Below the pieces are notes generated by a model. It had not been told where the DNA came from and searched no databases. It saw only the letters and a program-made list of their open reading frames with translations. Source: Apirhabdus apintestini (GTDB taxonomy: Bacteria; Pseudomonadota; Gammaproteobacteria; Enterobacterales; Enterobacteriaceae). From it: 64,000 nt of DNA. Each line of letters opens with the position of its first letter. Position 1 is the stretch's first letter. The stretch spans positions 3,410,001 through 3,474,000 of the forward strand of contig CP138906.1 of the NCBI GenBank assembly GCA_033977085.1, written 5' to 3'. The translations under genes and the position numbers were made by a program. Of this stretch, positions 1 to 11,206 are shown piece after piece.

Positions 1-2
1 TG

Positions 3-689
3 CCAACTCCTGCTGGAGGGCAGCCCGTCGCCCTGAGCGCGCGTGGGTTACGCTTTCGTTACGATAAACTCTCTGAGCCGGTATTCGATAAACTCGATAT
101 TAACGTGGCCGCAGGTGAGTGCGTGGCGTTAACGGGGGCTTCTGGCTGCGGGAAAACGACGCTGATGAAAATCCTGGCGGGTTTAGTGGAGCCAGAGCGC
201 GGCCAGATTATGGCTGACGGCGTGGATATTTATAAAGCGGGCGTAGAAGGTTACCGGGCGCGCATTGCCTGTGTACTACAGGATGACAAACTGTTTGCCG
301 GATCCATTGAGGAAAATATTGCAGGCTTTGATGAGGCGCTGGACAGAGCGCGCGTTGTTGAGTGTGCGAAATTAAGCTGCATTGATGAAGAAATAGCCCG
401 CATGCCAATGGGATATCAAACCCTATTGAGCGAGCTGGGCAGCAGTGTGTCCGGCGGTCAGCGTCAGCGCTTATTAATCGCTCGGGCGCTTTATCGGCAG
501 CCGCATATTTTATTTATGGACGAAGCTACCAGTCACTTGGATTTGGGCAATGAGTCTCGCATTAACGCCGCGATTGCCAGTCTTAACGTGACGCGAATTA
601 TTGTTGCGCACAGGCCGTCTACTATCGCTAGCGCCGATCGCATTATTGAGATTGGAGCGCTTATTGAGAAGGAGAAGCGTAGAGAATAA
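3..689 (+). CDS. ABC exporter, C-terminal ATP-binding domain (5' end outside window)
   Basis: The frame is open to the left edge, so only the nucleotide-binding domain is seen. It has Walker A GASGCGKTT, a Q-loop (VLQDD), the signature SVSGGQRQR, Walker B ILFMDEATS and an H-loop (IVAHR). The order and wording resemble the ATPase domain of peptide exporters of the CvaB/RaxB type, which have an N-terminal C39 peptidase and a membrane domain; those parts lie outside the window, so the exporter subclass is inference. The domain would power ATP-driven export across the inner membrane. It ends in a short charged tail (EKEKRRE) and is followed by a tandem repeat rather than another gene. A GTG at 105 could be called as a start, but coding similarity continues upstream of it. 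Confidence 0.75.
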   Translation, partial: PTPAGGQPVALSARGLRFRYDKLSEPVFDKLDINVAAGECVALTGASGCGKTTLMKILAGLVEPERGQIMADGVDIYKAGVEGYRARIACVLQDDKLFAGSIEENIAGFDEALDRARVVECAKLSCIDEEIARMPMGYQTLLSELGSSVSGGQRQRLLIARALYRQPHILFMDEATSHLDLGNESRINAAIASLNVTRIIVAHRPSTIASADRIIEIGALIEKEKRRE

Positions 690-709
690 ATCCGCTAATG
701 GATGCGGAT

Positions 710-977
710 GCGTTGAATCGTCGGAGATGCGTGGCACCCGCTATGCGCACGCGTCGCTGCGGGCTGGCCAAAATGAAGGTCGGTATATATATCATGATGA
801 GTAAACAACTGAAGTGATGAATCGTAGCGTTTGCCCGCGCACGCCTCGCTGACCCAGATGAAGGCCGGTATATATCATGATGAGTAAACAACCGAAGCGT
901 TGAATCGTAGCGTTTGCCCGCGCACGCGTCGCGGTGGGCTGGCCCAAATGAAGGCCGGTATATATTGTGATGGGTAA
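710..977. repeat. imperfect tandem repeat, about 82-92 bp unit, three copies
   Basis: Copies run at about 749-840, 841-922 and 923-977, with a partial, diverged unit from about 710. Each unit carries an acgcgtcgc-like start, then aaggccggtatatat, atgatgagtaaacaa, and gaatcgtagcgtttgcccgcgc. Within each unit a very short frame opens at the ATGATG or GTGATG: 7, 8 and 13 codons. The third copy diverges after gggtaaaag. I know no matching repeat family. It lies between the exporter gene and the terminator shared with gltD. Confidence 0.8.
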
Positions 978-1090
978 AAGTATCCCTCTTTACTGTCCCT
1001 GTCCCTAAACCACTTCCTGAATAAGTCGTTATCGATTCTGTAAGGCCATAGCCTGAAGAATGCTGATGCTGGAATATCTCTGCTGACTCT

Positions 1091-1120
1091 AAAAAGCCAC
1101 CTTCTGAGAAGGTGGCTTTT
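1091..1120. terminator. bidirectional rho-independent terminator
   Basis: A perfect hairpin, AAAAGCCACCTT-ctga-gAAGGTGGCTTTT, has A and T runs on both sides. It can end transcription of gltBD coming from the right and of anything coming from the left. Confidence 0.8.
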
Positions 1121-1165
1121 GACTTATAACCGGCTCAAAATACCTACACCCGCGCGAGAGGTGGC

Positions 1166-2578
1166 TTAAACCTCAAGATAGTTCATGATGCCTTCCGCGG
1201 CTTTACGACCTTCAGCGATTGCGGTTACCACCAGATCGGACCCGCGCACGGCATCGCCACCGGCGAAGATTTTTGGGTTACTGGTTTGAAACGCATTATC
1301 GTTGAACGCAGGCGCGATAATGCGACCTTGTTGGTCCAATTCGACGCTGTGTTCTTCAAGCCAGTGCATCGCGTGAGGCCGGAAACCGAACGCCATAATT
1401 ACGGCATCGGCAGAAATAATATGCTCAGAGCCTGGAACAATTTCCGCACGCTGGCGGCCGTGCCGATCCGGCTCGCCCATGCGAGTTTGCGCGGCCAAAA
1501 CACCGCTAACGCCGCCGTGTGCGTTGAGCCAATGCCCAGCGGCTGCACGTTAAACTGAAATTCAACGCCTTCCTCGCGCGCATTTTTACCTCGCGCTTTG
1601 AACCCGGCATATTTTCTTCATCGCGGCGATAAGCGCAGATAACGTGGCTGGCCCCTTGACGAATCGCGGTGCGTACGCAATCCATTGCCGTGTCGCCGCC
1701 GCCCAGCACAACGACACGTTTGCCTTGCAGGTTAACGTAGGGCGCGGCATCGTCGTTGAATCCCATCAGTTGCTTTGTATTAGCAACCAGGAAAGGCAGT
1801 GCGTCGTAAACGCCCGCGGCGTCTTCATTATCCAGCCCGCCGCGCATAGACTGATAGGTGCCGACGCCTAAAAATACGGCGTCATATTCCGCCAGCAGTG
1901 CGTCAAAAGCGACATCGCGGCCGACGTCAGTATTCAGCTGGAATTCGATTCCCATTGCGGAAAATATTTCTCGCCGCCGTACCATGACCTCTTTTTCTAA
2001 TTTGAATGACGGAATACCGAATGTGAGTAATCCGCCAATTTCAGGGTGTCTATCGTAGACGACGGCTTTTACGCCAGCGCGGGTGAGGACATCCGCACAG
2101 GCAAGGCCCGCCGGCCCGGCGCCGATAACCGCCACGCGCTTACCCGTTGGCTGGACGCCGCTTACATCGGGCCGCCAGACCATTTCAAAGGCTTTATCGT
2201 TAATGTAGCGTTCGATATTACCAATAGTTACGGCACCGAACTCATCATTAAGCGTGCAGGCACCTTCACACAATCTGTCTTGTGGGCAGACACGCCCACA
2301 AACTTCCGGCAGCGTGTTCGTCTGATGCGAAAGCTCTGCCGCCTCAATAATTCGCCCCTCATTGGCAAGCTTCAGCCAGTTAGGAATGTAGTTATGAACC
2401 GGACATTTCCATTCGCAATAAGGATTCCCGCAGGCGAGACAGCGATCCGCCAGCGCTTTTACCTGCCCGTCGGAAAAGGGTTCATAGATTTCAACGAACT
2501 CGATTTTCCGCAGTTTAAGCGGTTTTTAGGCGGATCGACGCGCTGCAGATCGATAAATTGATATACATTTTGGCTCAT
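1166..2578 (-). pseudogene. gltD: glutamate synthase small subunit GltD, frameshifted as read
   Basis: GltD is the small subunit of NADPH-dependent glutamate synthase (GOGAT). It binds FAD and NADPH and passes electrons to GltB to make glutamate from glutamine and 2-oxoglutarate. The start at 2578 (MSQNVYQF) follows a strong GAGGAGG ribosome site. Both dinucleotide folds are readable (AVIGAGPAGLACAD and VVVLGGGDTAMD), as are the N-terminal iron-sulphur cysteines (LACGNPYCEWKCPVH). Three single-base losses break the frame: an A run near 2535, an A run near 1585, and one near 1535. With those repaired the protein is about 470 residues, the family length. It begins 13 bases after the gltB stop, as in an operon. 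Confidence 0.88.
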
Positions 2579-2591
2579 AGTCGCCTCCTCC

Positions 2592-5500
2592 TCACTGCGC
2601 CAGTACCCGCAGCTCGGCTGCGGAACGGCTGCGATGGCCCAGTAGCGCGTTGACATCGCTGGACTTTGGTTTTACCAGGGCAAATCGCGCAGCGAAGGCC
2701 GGCCAGTTTACCAGGATCTCTTCGCCGCGCTGGGAGCCAGTGTAATGTACGTGTTCGGTGATAAGCCCGCGCAGGTGCTCTTCATGGATAGCCAGGTCTG
2801 CCGCCTGAAGCACCTCAACCAGTTCACTATTAACGCGTTTGCGGAATTCGCCGTCTTCATCCAGCACATAGGCGAAGCCGCCCGTCATCCCGGCGCCGAA
2901 ATTCACGCCGGTGCGGCCAATAACGCAGACAATGCCGCCGGTCATATACTCACAGCCATTGTCGCCGATACCTTCAACGACGGTGATAGCGCCAGAGTTA
3001 CGAACGGCAAAGCGTTCACCTGCACAACCAGCGGCGTATAAACGCCCGCCGGTAGCACCATAAAGACAAGTATTGCCGATTATGCTGGCTTCATTAGTAC
3101 GGAATGCAGAGCCAATTGGTGGTCGTAATGTGATAAGACCGCCGGCCATGCCTTTGCCCACATAGTCATTTGCATCGCCGGTAAGGTGCAGTTCGACGCC
3201 GCCGGCATTCCAGACGCCGAAGCTTTGCCCAGCCGTCCCTGAAAAATGCGCTTTAACGGGCGTGCCTGCCAGACCCTGATCGCCGTAATGTTGTGCAATA
3301 TAACCAGAAAGCGCGGCGCCGACCGCGCGATCGGTATTTCGAATATCAAACCAGAAAGTTTTACTTTGTTGAGCATCGATGAAGGGACGGGCCTGCTCAA
3401 GGAGCCGGGCGTTAAGTTCGCCTTTGTCAAAGGGTGGGTTGGTTTCCGTACAATACGGCGCTTTGCCGGACAGCGGTTCAACCGTTTCCGGGAGCGGTGA
3501 CAGATCGAGCTTTTGCTGCCTGGCCGTATAACCATCAAGGAGCGTTAATAAATCGGTTCGCCCAATCAGGTCGACAAGCCGCTTAACGCCAAGCTGCGCC
3601 ATTAGTTCGCGCGTTTCCTGAGCGATAAAATGAAAATAGTTGGTCACTTTAAAGGGCAGCCCGTGAAAATGATTTTTGCGCAGCTTTTCATCCTGAGTGG
3701 CTACGCCGGTTGCGCAGTTGTTGAGATGGCAGATGCGTAGGTATTTGCACCCGAGCGCGACCATCGGACCGGTGCCGAAACCAAAGCTTTCCGCCCCAAG
3801 GATTGCGGCTTTGATAATATCCAGCCCGGTTTTTAAACCACCATCCACCTGCAGGCGGATTTTATGACGTAACCCGTTTGAAACCAGCGCCTGCTGCGTT
3901 TCTACCAGCCCCAGTTCCCATGGACAGCCTGCGTATTTGACCGACGTTAACGGGCTGGCGCCGGTGCCTCCGTCGTAACCTGCGATGGTAATGAGATCGG
4001 CATACGCTTTAGCAACGCCCGTTGCAATAGTGCCGACGCCCGGTTCCGATACCAGTTTGACGGAAATCATGGCCCGCGGATTGACCTGCTTCAGGTCGAA
4101 AATAAGCTGAGCCAAATCTTCAATCGAATAGATGTCGTGATGCGGTGGCGGCGAGATTAACGTGACTCCCGGTACGGAATAGCGCAATTTCGCGATATAA
4201 GGCGTGACTTTATCTCCGGGAAGCTGGCCGCCTTCGCCGGGCTTGGCTCCCTGCGCCACTTTAATCTGGATAACATCCGCGCTGGCCAGATAGGAGGGCG
4301 TGACGCCAAAGCGACCCGAAGCGACCTGTTTTATCCGGGATACTTTATGAGTGCCATAACGGGCGGGGTCTTCGCCCCTTCCCCTGAATTGGAGAACCCC
4401 CAGGTTGTTCATCGCTTCCGCCAGCGATTCATGCGCCTCGGGGCTTAGGGCGCCGATGGACATGGCTGCAGTATCAAAACGCGTGAATAATGCGCTGGAT
4501 GGCTCTACATCGTCGGAAGAGACGCCTTCTTCTGGCGGAGATAACGCCAAAAGATCGCGCAGCGTAGCCGCAGGCCGCTGGTTCACCAGGCGCGCATAGG
4601 CCTTATAGTCCTGATAATCACCGCTTTGTACCGCCTTTTGCAGTGACTGTACGACATCAGGATTGTAAGCGTGGTATTCGCCATTATGGACATATTTTAA
4701 TAGACCGCCCTGGTCAAGCGGCTTACGTGCCAGCCAGGCGCGCTTCGATAAATTAAGCAAGTCTTGCTGGAAATCGCTGAAGCAGGCGCCGCCTATTCTG
4801 CTGACTACGCCAGCGAAGCAGAGATCGCTAACGCTGCGCGACAGTCCAACCGCCTCGAAGAGTTTTGCGCACCGGTAAGAGGCTATTGTCGAGATGCCCA
4901 TCTTCGACATGATTTTATAAAGCCCTTTATTTATGCCGTTGCGGTAATTGAGCATAACGGTGCGGTAAGGCTTATTAATTGCGCCGCTATCTGCCATCTG
5001 GGCCAACGTCTCGTAAGCGAGATAGGGATAGACCGCCGTAGCGCCAAAGCCCAGCAAAACAGCGAAATGGTGCGGGTCGCGACAGCTAGCGGTTTCAACA
5101 ATAATGTTTGCGTCACAGCGCAGATTTTTGTCAACCAGCCGGGTTTGAATCGCACCAACCGCCATCGGTGCCGGGACGGGTAAACGGTTGGGGGCAATAT
5201 TGCGATCGGAAAGTACCAGCAGCACGGTACCGTGGTGAACCATGCGCTCTGCTTCATCACAGAGCGCGGTTATCGCTGTGGCAAGAGAGGCTTGTGAGCT
5301 ATCAAAGGTGATATCCAGCGTATCTGCGCGATAGTGGGTTTCATCCAGAGTGACGAGCTCGATGAAAATCTGAGTAGAGGAGTACGGGCGATTTAAAGCT
5401 CAGGCGGTGAGCCTGGCCCTCTGCTTCGCAAAAGACGTTCATTTCGCGGCCGATATTTGTCGCAAGCGACATGACATGCGCTTCACGCAGCGGGTCTATC

Positions 5501-6988
5501 GGTGGGTTAGTTACCTGGGCGAATTGCTGGCGAAAGTAGTCATAGATGATTCGCGGCTGGCTGGAAAGCACGGCAAATGGGGTATCGTCACCCATTGATC
5601 CCACGGCTTCCTGACCATTCTCGCCAAGGACGCGAAGGATACTTTCTAATTCTTCGCTGCTGTAATTGAACTGTTTTTGAAAACTTGCCAGGCGATTGTC
5701 GTTCATTTCCCGGGCGCCGACGCGATCGTCCGGTAACTCTTCAAAAGGCACCAGCCGACGAACGTTTTTCTCCATCCATGTTTGATAGGGATGGCGGCTT
5801 TTAAGTCGTTATCCGTTTCTGCTGAGTGGAGAATATGACCGGCACGGGTATCGATAACCATCAGTTCGCCGGGACCGACGCGCCCTTTTTCTACCACCTC
5901 ATCGGGCTGGTAATCCCAGATGCCCACTTCAGAAGCGCAGGTGAGCAATTTATCTTTCGTAATCACATAGCGCGCGGGGCGCAGGCCATTGCGATCTAAG
6001 CTACACGCGGCGAAGCGGCCGTCTGAAAGCACAATGCCTGCAGGGCCATCCCGGGCTCCATATGCATGGAGTTAAAATCAAAGAAGGCGCATGGCGCGCA
6101 CGATATCCATTCCGCCGCTAAGCAGCAGCCCAGCATATTATCCAGCGAGCTGGAGTCCGATCCGGTTTCATTAACGAACGGCGCGGCGTCCTGAAGGTCG
6201 GGAATAAGCGGGGTTTTAAATTTATATGTGCGCGCTTTTGCCCACTGGCGGTTGCCGGTAATCGTATTAATTTCGCCGTTATGCGCCAGATAGCGGAATG
6301 GCTGCGCCAGCGGCCAGCGCGGCACAGTATTAGTGGAAAAACGCTGATGGAACAGGCAGATGGCCGATTCTAGCCTCAAATCGCCGAGGTCGAGATAGAA
6401 GCGCGGCAGGTCTGCTGGCATGCACAGGCCTTTGTAAATATTGACCAGGTTAGACAGGCTGCAGACATAGAAGTCTTTATCATCAATACGTTTTTCAATG
6501 CGTCGGCGGGCGATAAACAGGCGCCGCTCCATATCACGCGGGCGCCACCCTGCAGGCGCGTTAACATAGATTTGGGCGATATGGGGAAGTGATGAAAGCG
6601 CAATGGTACCCAGCACATCGGTATTCACCGGCACCTCGCGCCAGCCGACGATGGATAGCGTTTCGCGCTGAAGCTCTTCTTCGACAATTTGACGGCACGC
6701 CTGTGCAATGGTGTGATCCTGGCTTAGGAATAGCATTCCAACAGCATAGTTTTTCGCCAATCGCCAGCCGTGTTCTTCCGCAATCAGACGAAAAAAACGG
6801 TCGGGTTTTTGTAACAGCAAGCCGCAGCCATCGCCGGTTTTACCATCGGCCAAAATCGCGCCCCGATGCTGCATACGAGCAAGGGCGTGAATCGCGGTAC
6901 GGACAACTTTATGGCTTGGTTCGCCTTCTATATGGGTTATCAACCCAAAGCCACAGTTATCTCTTTCGAGAGACTTATCGTACAACAT
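2592..6988 (-). pseudogene. gltB: glutamate synthase large subunit GltB, multiply broken
   Basis: GltB carries the glutamine amidotransferase and the FMN synthase domains of GOGAT. The start at 6988 (MLYDKSLERDNCGFGLI) has a GGGAGG ribosome site and places the expected N-terminal catalytic Cys at codon 12. Indels occur near 6050 (T lost in CCCTGGG), 5805 (A run) and 5367 (C gained before GAGCTC). A deletion of about 56 bp lies near 6085, where MRLL runs straight into FFDFNSMHMEP. Around 4390 three missing G residues alter but do not break the frame (LGVLQFRGRGEDP). The 2592-5243 part is otherwise one long frame of 883 residues with the FMN and 3Fe-4S region (CKYLRICHLNNCATG). The 56-bp loss makes this a likely genuine pseudogene. 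Confidence 0.88.
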
Positions 6989-7654
6989 TGCGGTGAACCT
7001 CCCAGGCTCTGCGGATCTCCGGTGGTGCAGGCAGATGGATGTCTCGGCAGAGCGACAAATAAGCGTGGAGATTGACGCTGATGCTGTCGCTCTGCCTGAG
7101 ATCATCGCTGCGAGATACAAGCGTTGAGGACTTGTTCCGGGTGATCGAGACTACTGCATAAATATGATGGAGTCGTTTCCCATCTGAATTGCTTCCAGTG
7201 AGATCTCAACTTATCGATAAAGCCAATTCAGGTCAAATGGCGTACAGATAAAGCGATGGAAAACATTAATCGCATTAATCTTTTGTTTTTAAATAGGTTT
7301 ATCCATCTTGGCAGGCTATTTTTTCTTAGGGAACGATGCGGGAGAGTGTGATCGCTCTCACTGTTTAACGGGGGAGTAATTTTATTATCGTGCTGATATT
7401 TTCATTAGTAATGGCGGATTATGCTGTTTGTAGCGAACTGATTGTTTTTTGTCTCTGTTTTTAGCGATTACAGAAAATCTTAATGGCGTGAGATGAAGAT
7501 TAAAAAAATCATAGTGCATTGTGCATATATAAGCATTTATTTGAGATTTAAATTCATATGGATGTGCGCAGGCTGACGAATATGATCCACGTCATCGCCG
7601 ATAAAATGAGAAGATGGCAGGCTGGCCCCCGTTTTACAGGCCAGCGACCAGATT
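6989..7654. other. divergent intergenic region gltB / yhcC
   Basis: This 666-base AT-rich stretch separates the diverging gltB and yhcC. In E. coli the equivalent region holds the gltB promoter with Lrp and IHF sites. I see A/T tracts and possible IHF-like stretches (7480-7560) but cannot place a promoter with certainty. No gene is visible. Confidence 0.5.
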
Positions 7655-8578
7655 ATGCAGTTACAGAAATTAGTCAATATGTTTGGCGGCGATCTCCAGC
7701 GGCGCTATGGAGAAAAGGTCCATAAACTGACCCTGCACGGTGGATTTTCGTGCCCAAACCGGGACGGCACGTTAGGGCGAGGAGGATGTACATTTTGCAA
7801 TGTCGCCTCGTTCGCCGATGAGGCCCAGCAATACCGCTCCATTAGCGACCAACTGGCGTACCAGGCGAGCCGCGTTAATCGCGCCAGGCGCTATCTCGCC
7901 TATTTTCAGGCCTATACCAGTACTTTTGCCGAAGTTGAAGTACTACGTGCAATGTATCAGGAAGCCATCGGTCAGGCCGATATTGTGGGGTTATGCGTCG
8001 GTACGCGTCCCGATTGCGTGCCCGATAGCGTGCTCGGTTTACTCTCTGATTATCGCGAGCAAGGTTATGAGGTCTGGCTGGAGTTGGGTTTGCAAAGCGC
8101 GCAGGATAAAACGCTGCACCGTATTAATCGCGGGCATACCTTTGCCTGTTATCAGGAGGCAACCCGGCGTGCCCGGGCGCGCGGAATAAAAGTGTGTACG
8201 CATCTGATTGTCGGTTTACCCGGGGAGCAGCGCCAGCATTGCCTGGAGACGCTGCAGAAAGTGGTTGATACCGGCGTAGACGGTATCAAACTGCACCCGC
8301 TACACATCGTTACGGGAAGTATTATGGCTAAGGCCTGGCTAGCCGGGCGTTTACAGGCTATTTCGCTGGATGAGTATACACAGGCGGCGGGAGAAATGAT
8401 CCGCGCGACGCCCGTTGATGTGGTGTATCACCGGATTTCTGCCAGCGCCAGGCGACCAACGCTACTGGCGCCGCTCTGGTGCGAGAATCGCTGGACCGGT
8501 ATGGTGGCGCTTGATGCCTGGCTACGTGAGCATGGGGTTCAGGGCGCTGCGCTGGGACAGCCGTGGCGTTTGCCATAA
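7655..8578 (+). CDS. yhcC: radical SAM protein YhcC
   Basis: A complete 307-residue frame. A Cys-x12-Cys-x2-Cys cluster motif near residues 33-49 (CPNRDG...GGCTFC) is the pattern of the YhcC/TIGR01212 radical SAM family, which binds a 4Fe-4S cluster and S-adenosylmethionine. The substrate is not established. It also shows the SAM-binding stretch VGTRPDC and the LIVGLPGE motif. It lies between gltB (divergent) and arcB (same strand), the E. coli arrangement. It is the only intact gene in the gltD-mtgA block. Confidence 0.9.
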   Translation: MQLQKLVNMFGGDLQRRYGEKVHKLTLHGGFSCPNRDGTLGRGGCTFCNVASFADEAQQYRSISDQLAYQASRVNRARRYLAYFQAYTSTFAEVEVLRAMYQEAIGQADIVGLCVGTRPDCVPDSVLGLLSDYREQGYEVWLELGLQSAQDKTLHRINRGHTFACYQEATRRARARGIKVCTHLIVGLPGEQRQHCLETLQKVVDTGVDGIKLHPLHIVTGSIMAKAWLAGRLQAISLDEYTQAAGEMIRATPVDVVYHRISASARRPTLLAPLWCENRWTGMVALDAWLREHGVQGAALGQPWRLP

Positions 8579-8794
8579 ACCATAAATAGTCGGACCATCT
8601 CGGATAAGGCGTTGCGTTATGCACTTTAGCTATCTTTAACAGGCAGAGATAGCCGAAATCTGCCGGTTCATGTGTGGGGAATGATTGCAAATCTCTGATT
8701 TCGTGATTTCAGCCACCCCTCTATTTTTACCTTTCTGCAACTCCTGCCGATTTCAGTATATGATTGAACTCTGATCGCGGCGCAGGAGCCTTCC

Positions 8795-11141
8795 ATGAAG
8801 CAAATACGGAAACTGGCACAATATTATGTGGACCTAATGATGAAATTGGGGCTGGTCCGCTTCTCTTTATTACTGCCCTGGTGCTGGTAATGCTGGCGAT
8901 GGTCGTACAAATGGCTGTCACGATGCTGCTTCGGGGGCAAGTTGAAAGCATTGATGTCATACGATCTATTTTCTTTGGATTGCTGATTACGCCCTGGGGC
9001 GTTTATTTTTTGTCCATTGTGGTTGAGCAGCTTGAAGAATCACGTCAGCGTCTGTCGCGACTGGTAGAGAAGCTGGAAGAAATGCGTGAACGCGATCTCC
9101 GATTAAATGTTCAGTTAAAAGACAATATTACCCAGCTTAATCAAGAGATTAGTGAGCGAGAAAGGGCTGAGGCCGAACGGCATAAGATGTTGGAGCAGTT
9201 GCAAGTTGAAATGACGGAGCGTAAAGAAACGCAGATACGCCTTGAACAACAATCCTCTTTTTACGCTCCTTTTTAGATGCCTCTCCTGATTTAGTCTTTT
9301 ATCGGAATGAAGATAAGGAATTTTCTGGCTGCAACCGCGCAATGGAGTTGCTGACAGGGAAAAGCGAAAGGCAGCTTCATCGGCCTGAAACCGCATGAAG
9401 TCTATACGGACGAAGCCGCGGTGAAGGTGATTGAAACGGACGAAAAAGTATTTCGCCATAATGTGTCACTCACTTACGAACAATGGCTGGATTATCCGGA
9501 TGGCCGTAAGGCTTGTTTCGAAATTCGTAAAGTTCCCTATTACGATCGGGTAGGTAAACGCCACGGATTAATGGGGTTTGGGCGTGATATTACCGAACGC
9601 AAACGGTATCAGGATGCTTTAGAGCGCGCCAGCCGCGATAAGACAACGTTCATTTCTACGATTAGCCATGAACTGAGAACGCCGCTAAACGGAATCGTTG
9701 GATTAAGCCGCATTCTGATGGATACCGATCTCACGTCTGAGCAGGAAAAGTACCTGAAAACTATCCACGTTTCCGCCGTAACGTTAGGCAATATCTTTAA
9801 TGATATTATCGACATGGATAAAATTGAACGGCGTAAAGTCCAACTTGATAATCAGCCCGTCGATTTTACCGGTTTTCTGGCGGATCTCGAAAATCTTTCG
9901 GGGTTGCAGGCGCAGCAAAAGGGGCTGCGCTTTATTTTGGAAGCTTCCCAGCCGTTGCCGCATAAAATTCTGACGGATGGCACCCGATTGCGTCAGATCC
10001 TCTGGAACTTAATCAGCAATGCCGTGAAATTTACCCAGCAGGGCCAGGTTATCGTACGTGTCCGATACGAAAGTAACGGTATTTTGCACTTTGATGTTGA
10101 AGATTCTGGTATTGGTATTCCTCAGGAAGAACAGGACAGAATTTTTGCGATGTATTACCAGGTGCACGGTAGTAGCGGTGGAAAACCTGCTACAGGTACG
10201 GGAATCGGGCTTGCCGTATCGCGGCGTCTCGCGAAAAGTATGGGCGGGGATATTTTAGTACACAGCCAGCCCGGTCATGGCGCGACGTTTAGTCTTACCG
10301 TGCAGGCGCCTCAGATTGCAGAAGATGTCGATGACATGCTGATGGATGACGATATGCCATTACCCGCTCTGCACGTGCTTTTGGTCGAGGATATTGAATT
10401 AAATGTGATAGTGGCGCGCTCGGTTCTTGAGAAACTGGGCAATAGCGTTGAGGTTGCTATGACCGGCAGCGCAGCGCTGGATATGTTTACGCCCGGTGAG
10501 TTTGACCTTGTACTGTTGGATATTCAGCTACCTGATATGACCGGCCTGGATATTTCACGCGAGCCGCATCAGCGTTATGCCAGTGATGAGCTGCCGCCGC
10601 TGGTGGCTTTGACGGCTAATGTACTCAAAGATAAAAAAGAGTATCTCGATGCCGGGATGGATGATGTGTTAAGCAAACCGTTAGCGGTGCCAGCATTGAC
10701 AGCGATGATTAAAAAATTCTGGGATGTTCAGGCGGAAGCTGCTGAATCAGTTGAAAAATTTCAGGCGCAGTCTGTGGGTGAAAAGCCACAATCACTGCTG
10801 GATTTGCCGATGCTGGAGCAATATATAGAATTAGTAGGTCCAAAGTTGATATACGATGGCTTAGAGATGTTTGAAAAAATGATGCCGGGCTATTTAAGCG
10901 TTCTGGAATCTAACCTTACAGCGCGCGACCAAAAGGGCATTGTAGAGGAAGGGCACAAAATTAAAGGCGCTGCCGGTTCTATTGGGCTACGTCATTTACA
11001 GCAGTTGGCGCAACAGATCCAATCTCCTGATTTGCCAGCATGGTGGGACAATGTGGGTGATTGGGTTGATGAGTTAAAGCAGGAATGGACGCATGATGTG
11101 GCGGTATTGAAACAGTGGGTGGCGGGGGCTGATAAAAATGA
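8795..11141 (+). pseudogene. arcB: aerobic respiration control sensor kinase ArcB, frameshifted as read
   Basis: ArcB is an inner-membrane hybrid kinase that senses the quinone pool and phosphorylates ArcA. The start at 8795 (MKQIRKLAQYY) follows AGGAG. In order are two membrane segments (to about residue 75), a coiled coil (EQLEESRQRLSRL), a PAS domain, the H-box ISHELRTPLNG, ATP-binding motifs (DSGIGIP, GTGIGLA), a receiver with its phospho-Asp in LLDIQLP, and an HPt domain with its His in EEGHKIKGAAG. Indels lie near 8873 (GCCCTGG), 9258 (T run) and 9378. A lost A before the stop near 11135 makes the frame read on to 11319. Residue L in SRELHQRY is P here. Confidence 0.88.
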
Positions 11142-11206
11142 CCCCGGCGAGGCCGGGGTGCGCGAATATTGCGCCAACACCAGGGAAATCTTGGCGCTGC
11201 TGTTTT
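11141..11206 (+). terminator. possible arcB terminator hairpins
   Basis: Two hairpins follow the intended arcB stop: ACCCCGGC-gag-GCCGGGGT (11141-11159) and GCGCCAA...TTGGCGC (11171-11197). The second is followed by TGCTGTTTT, so it is the better terminator candidate. Confidence 0.45.
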
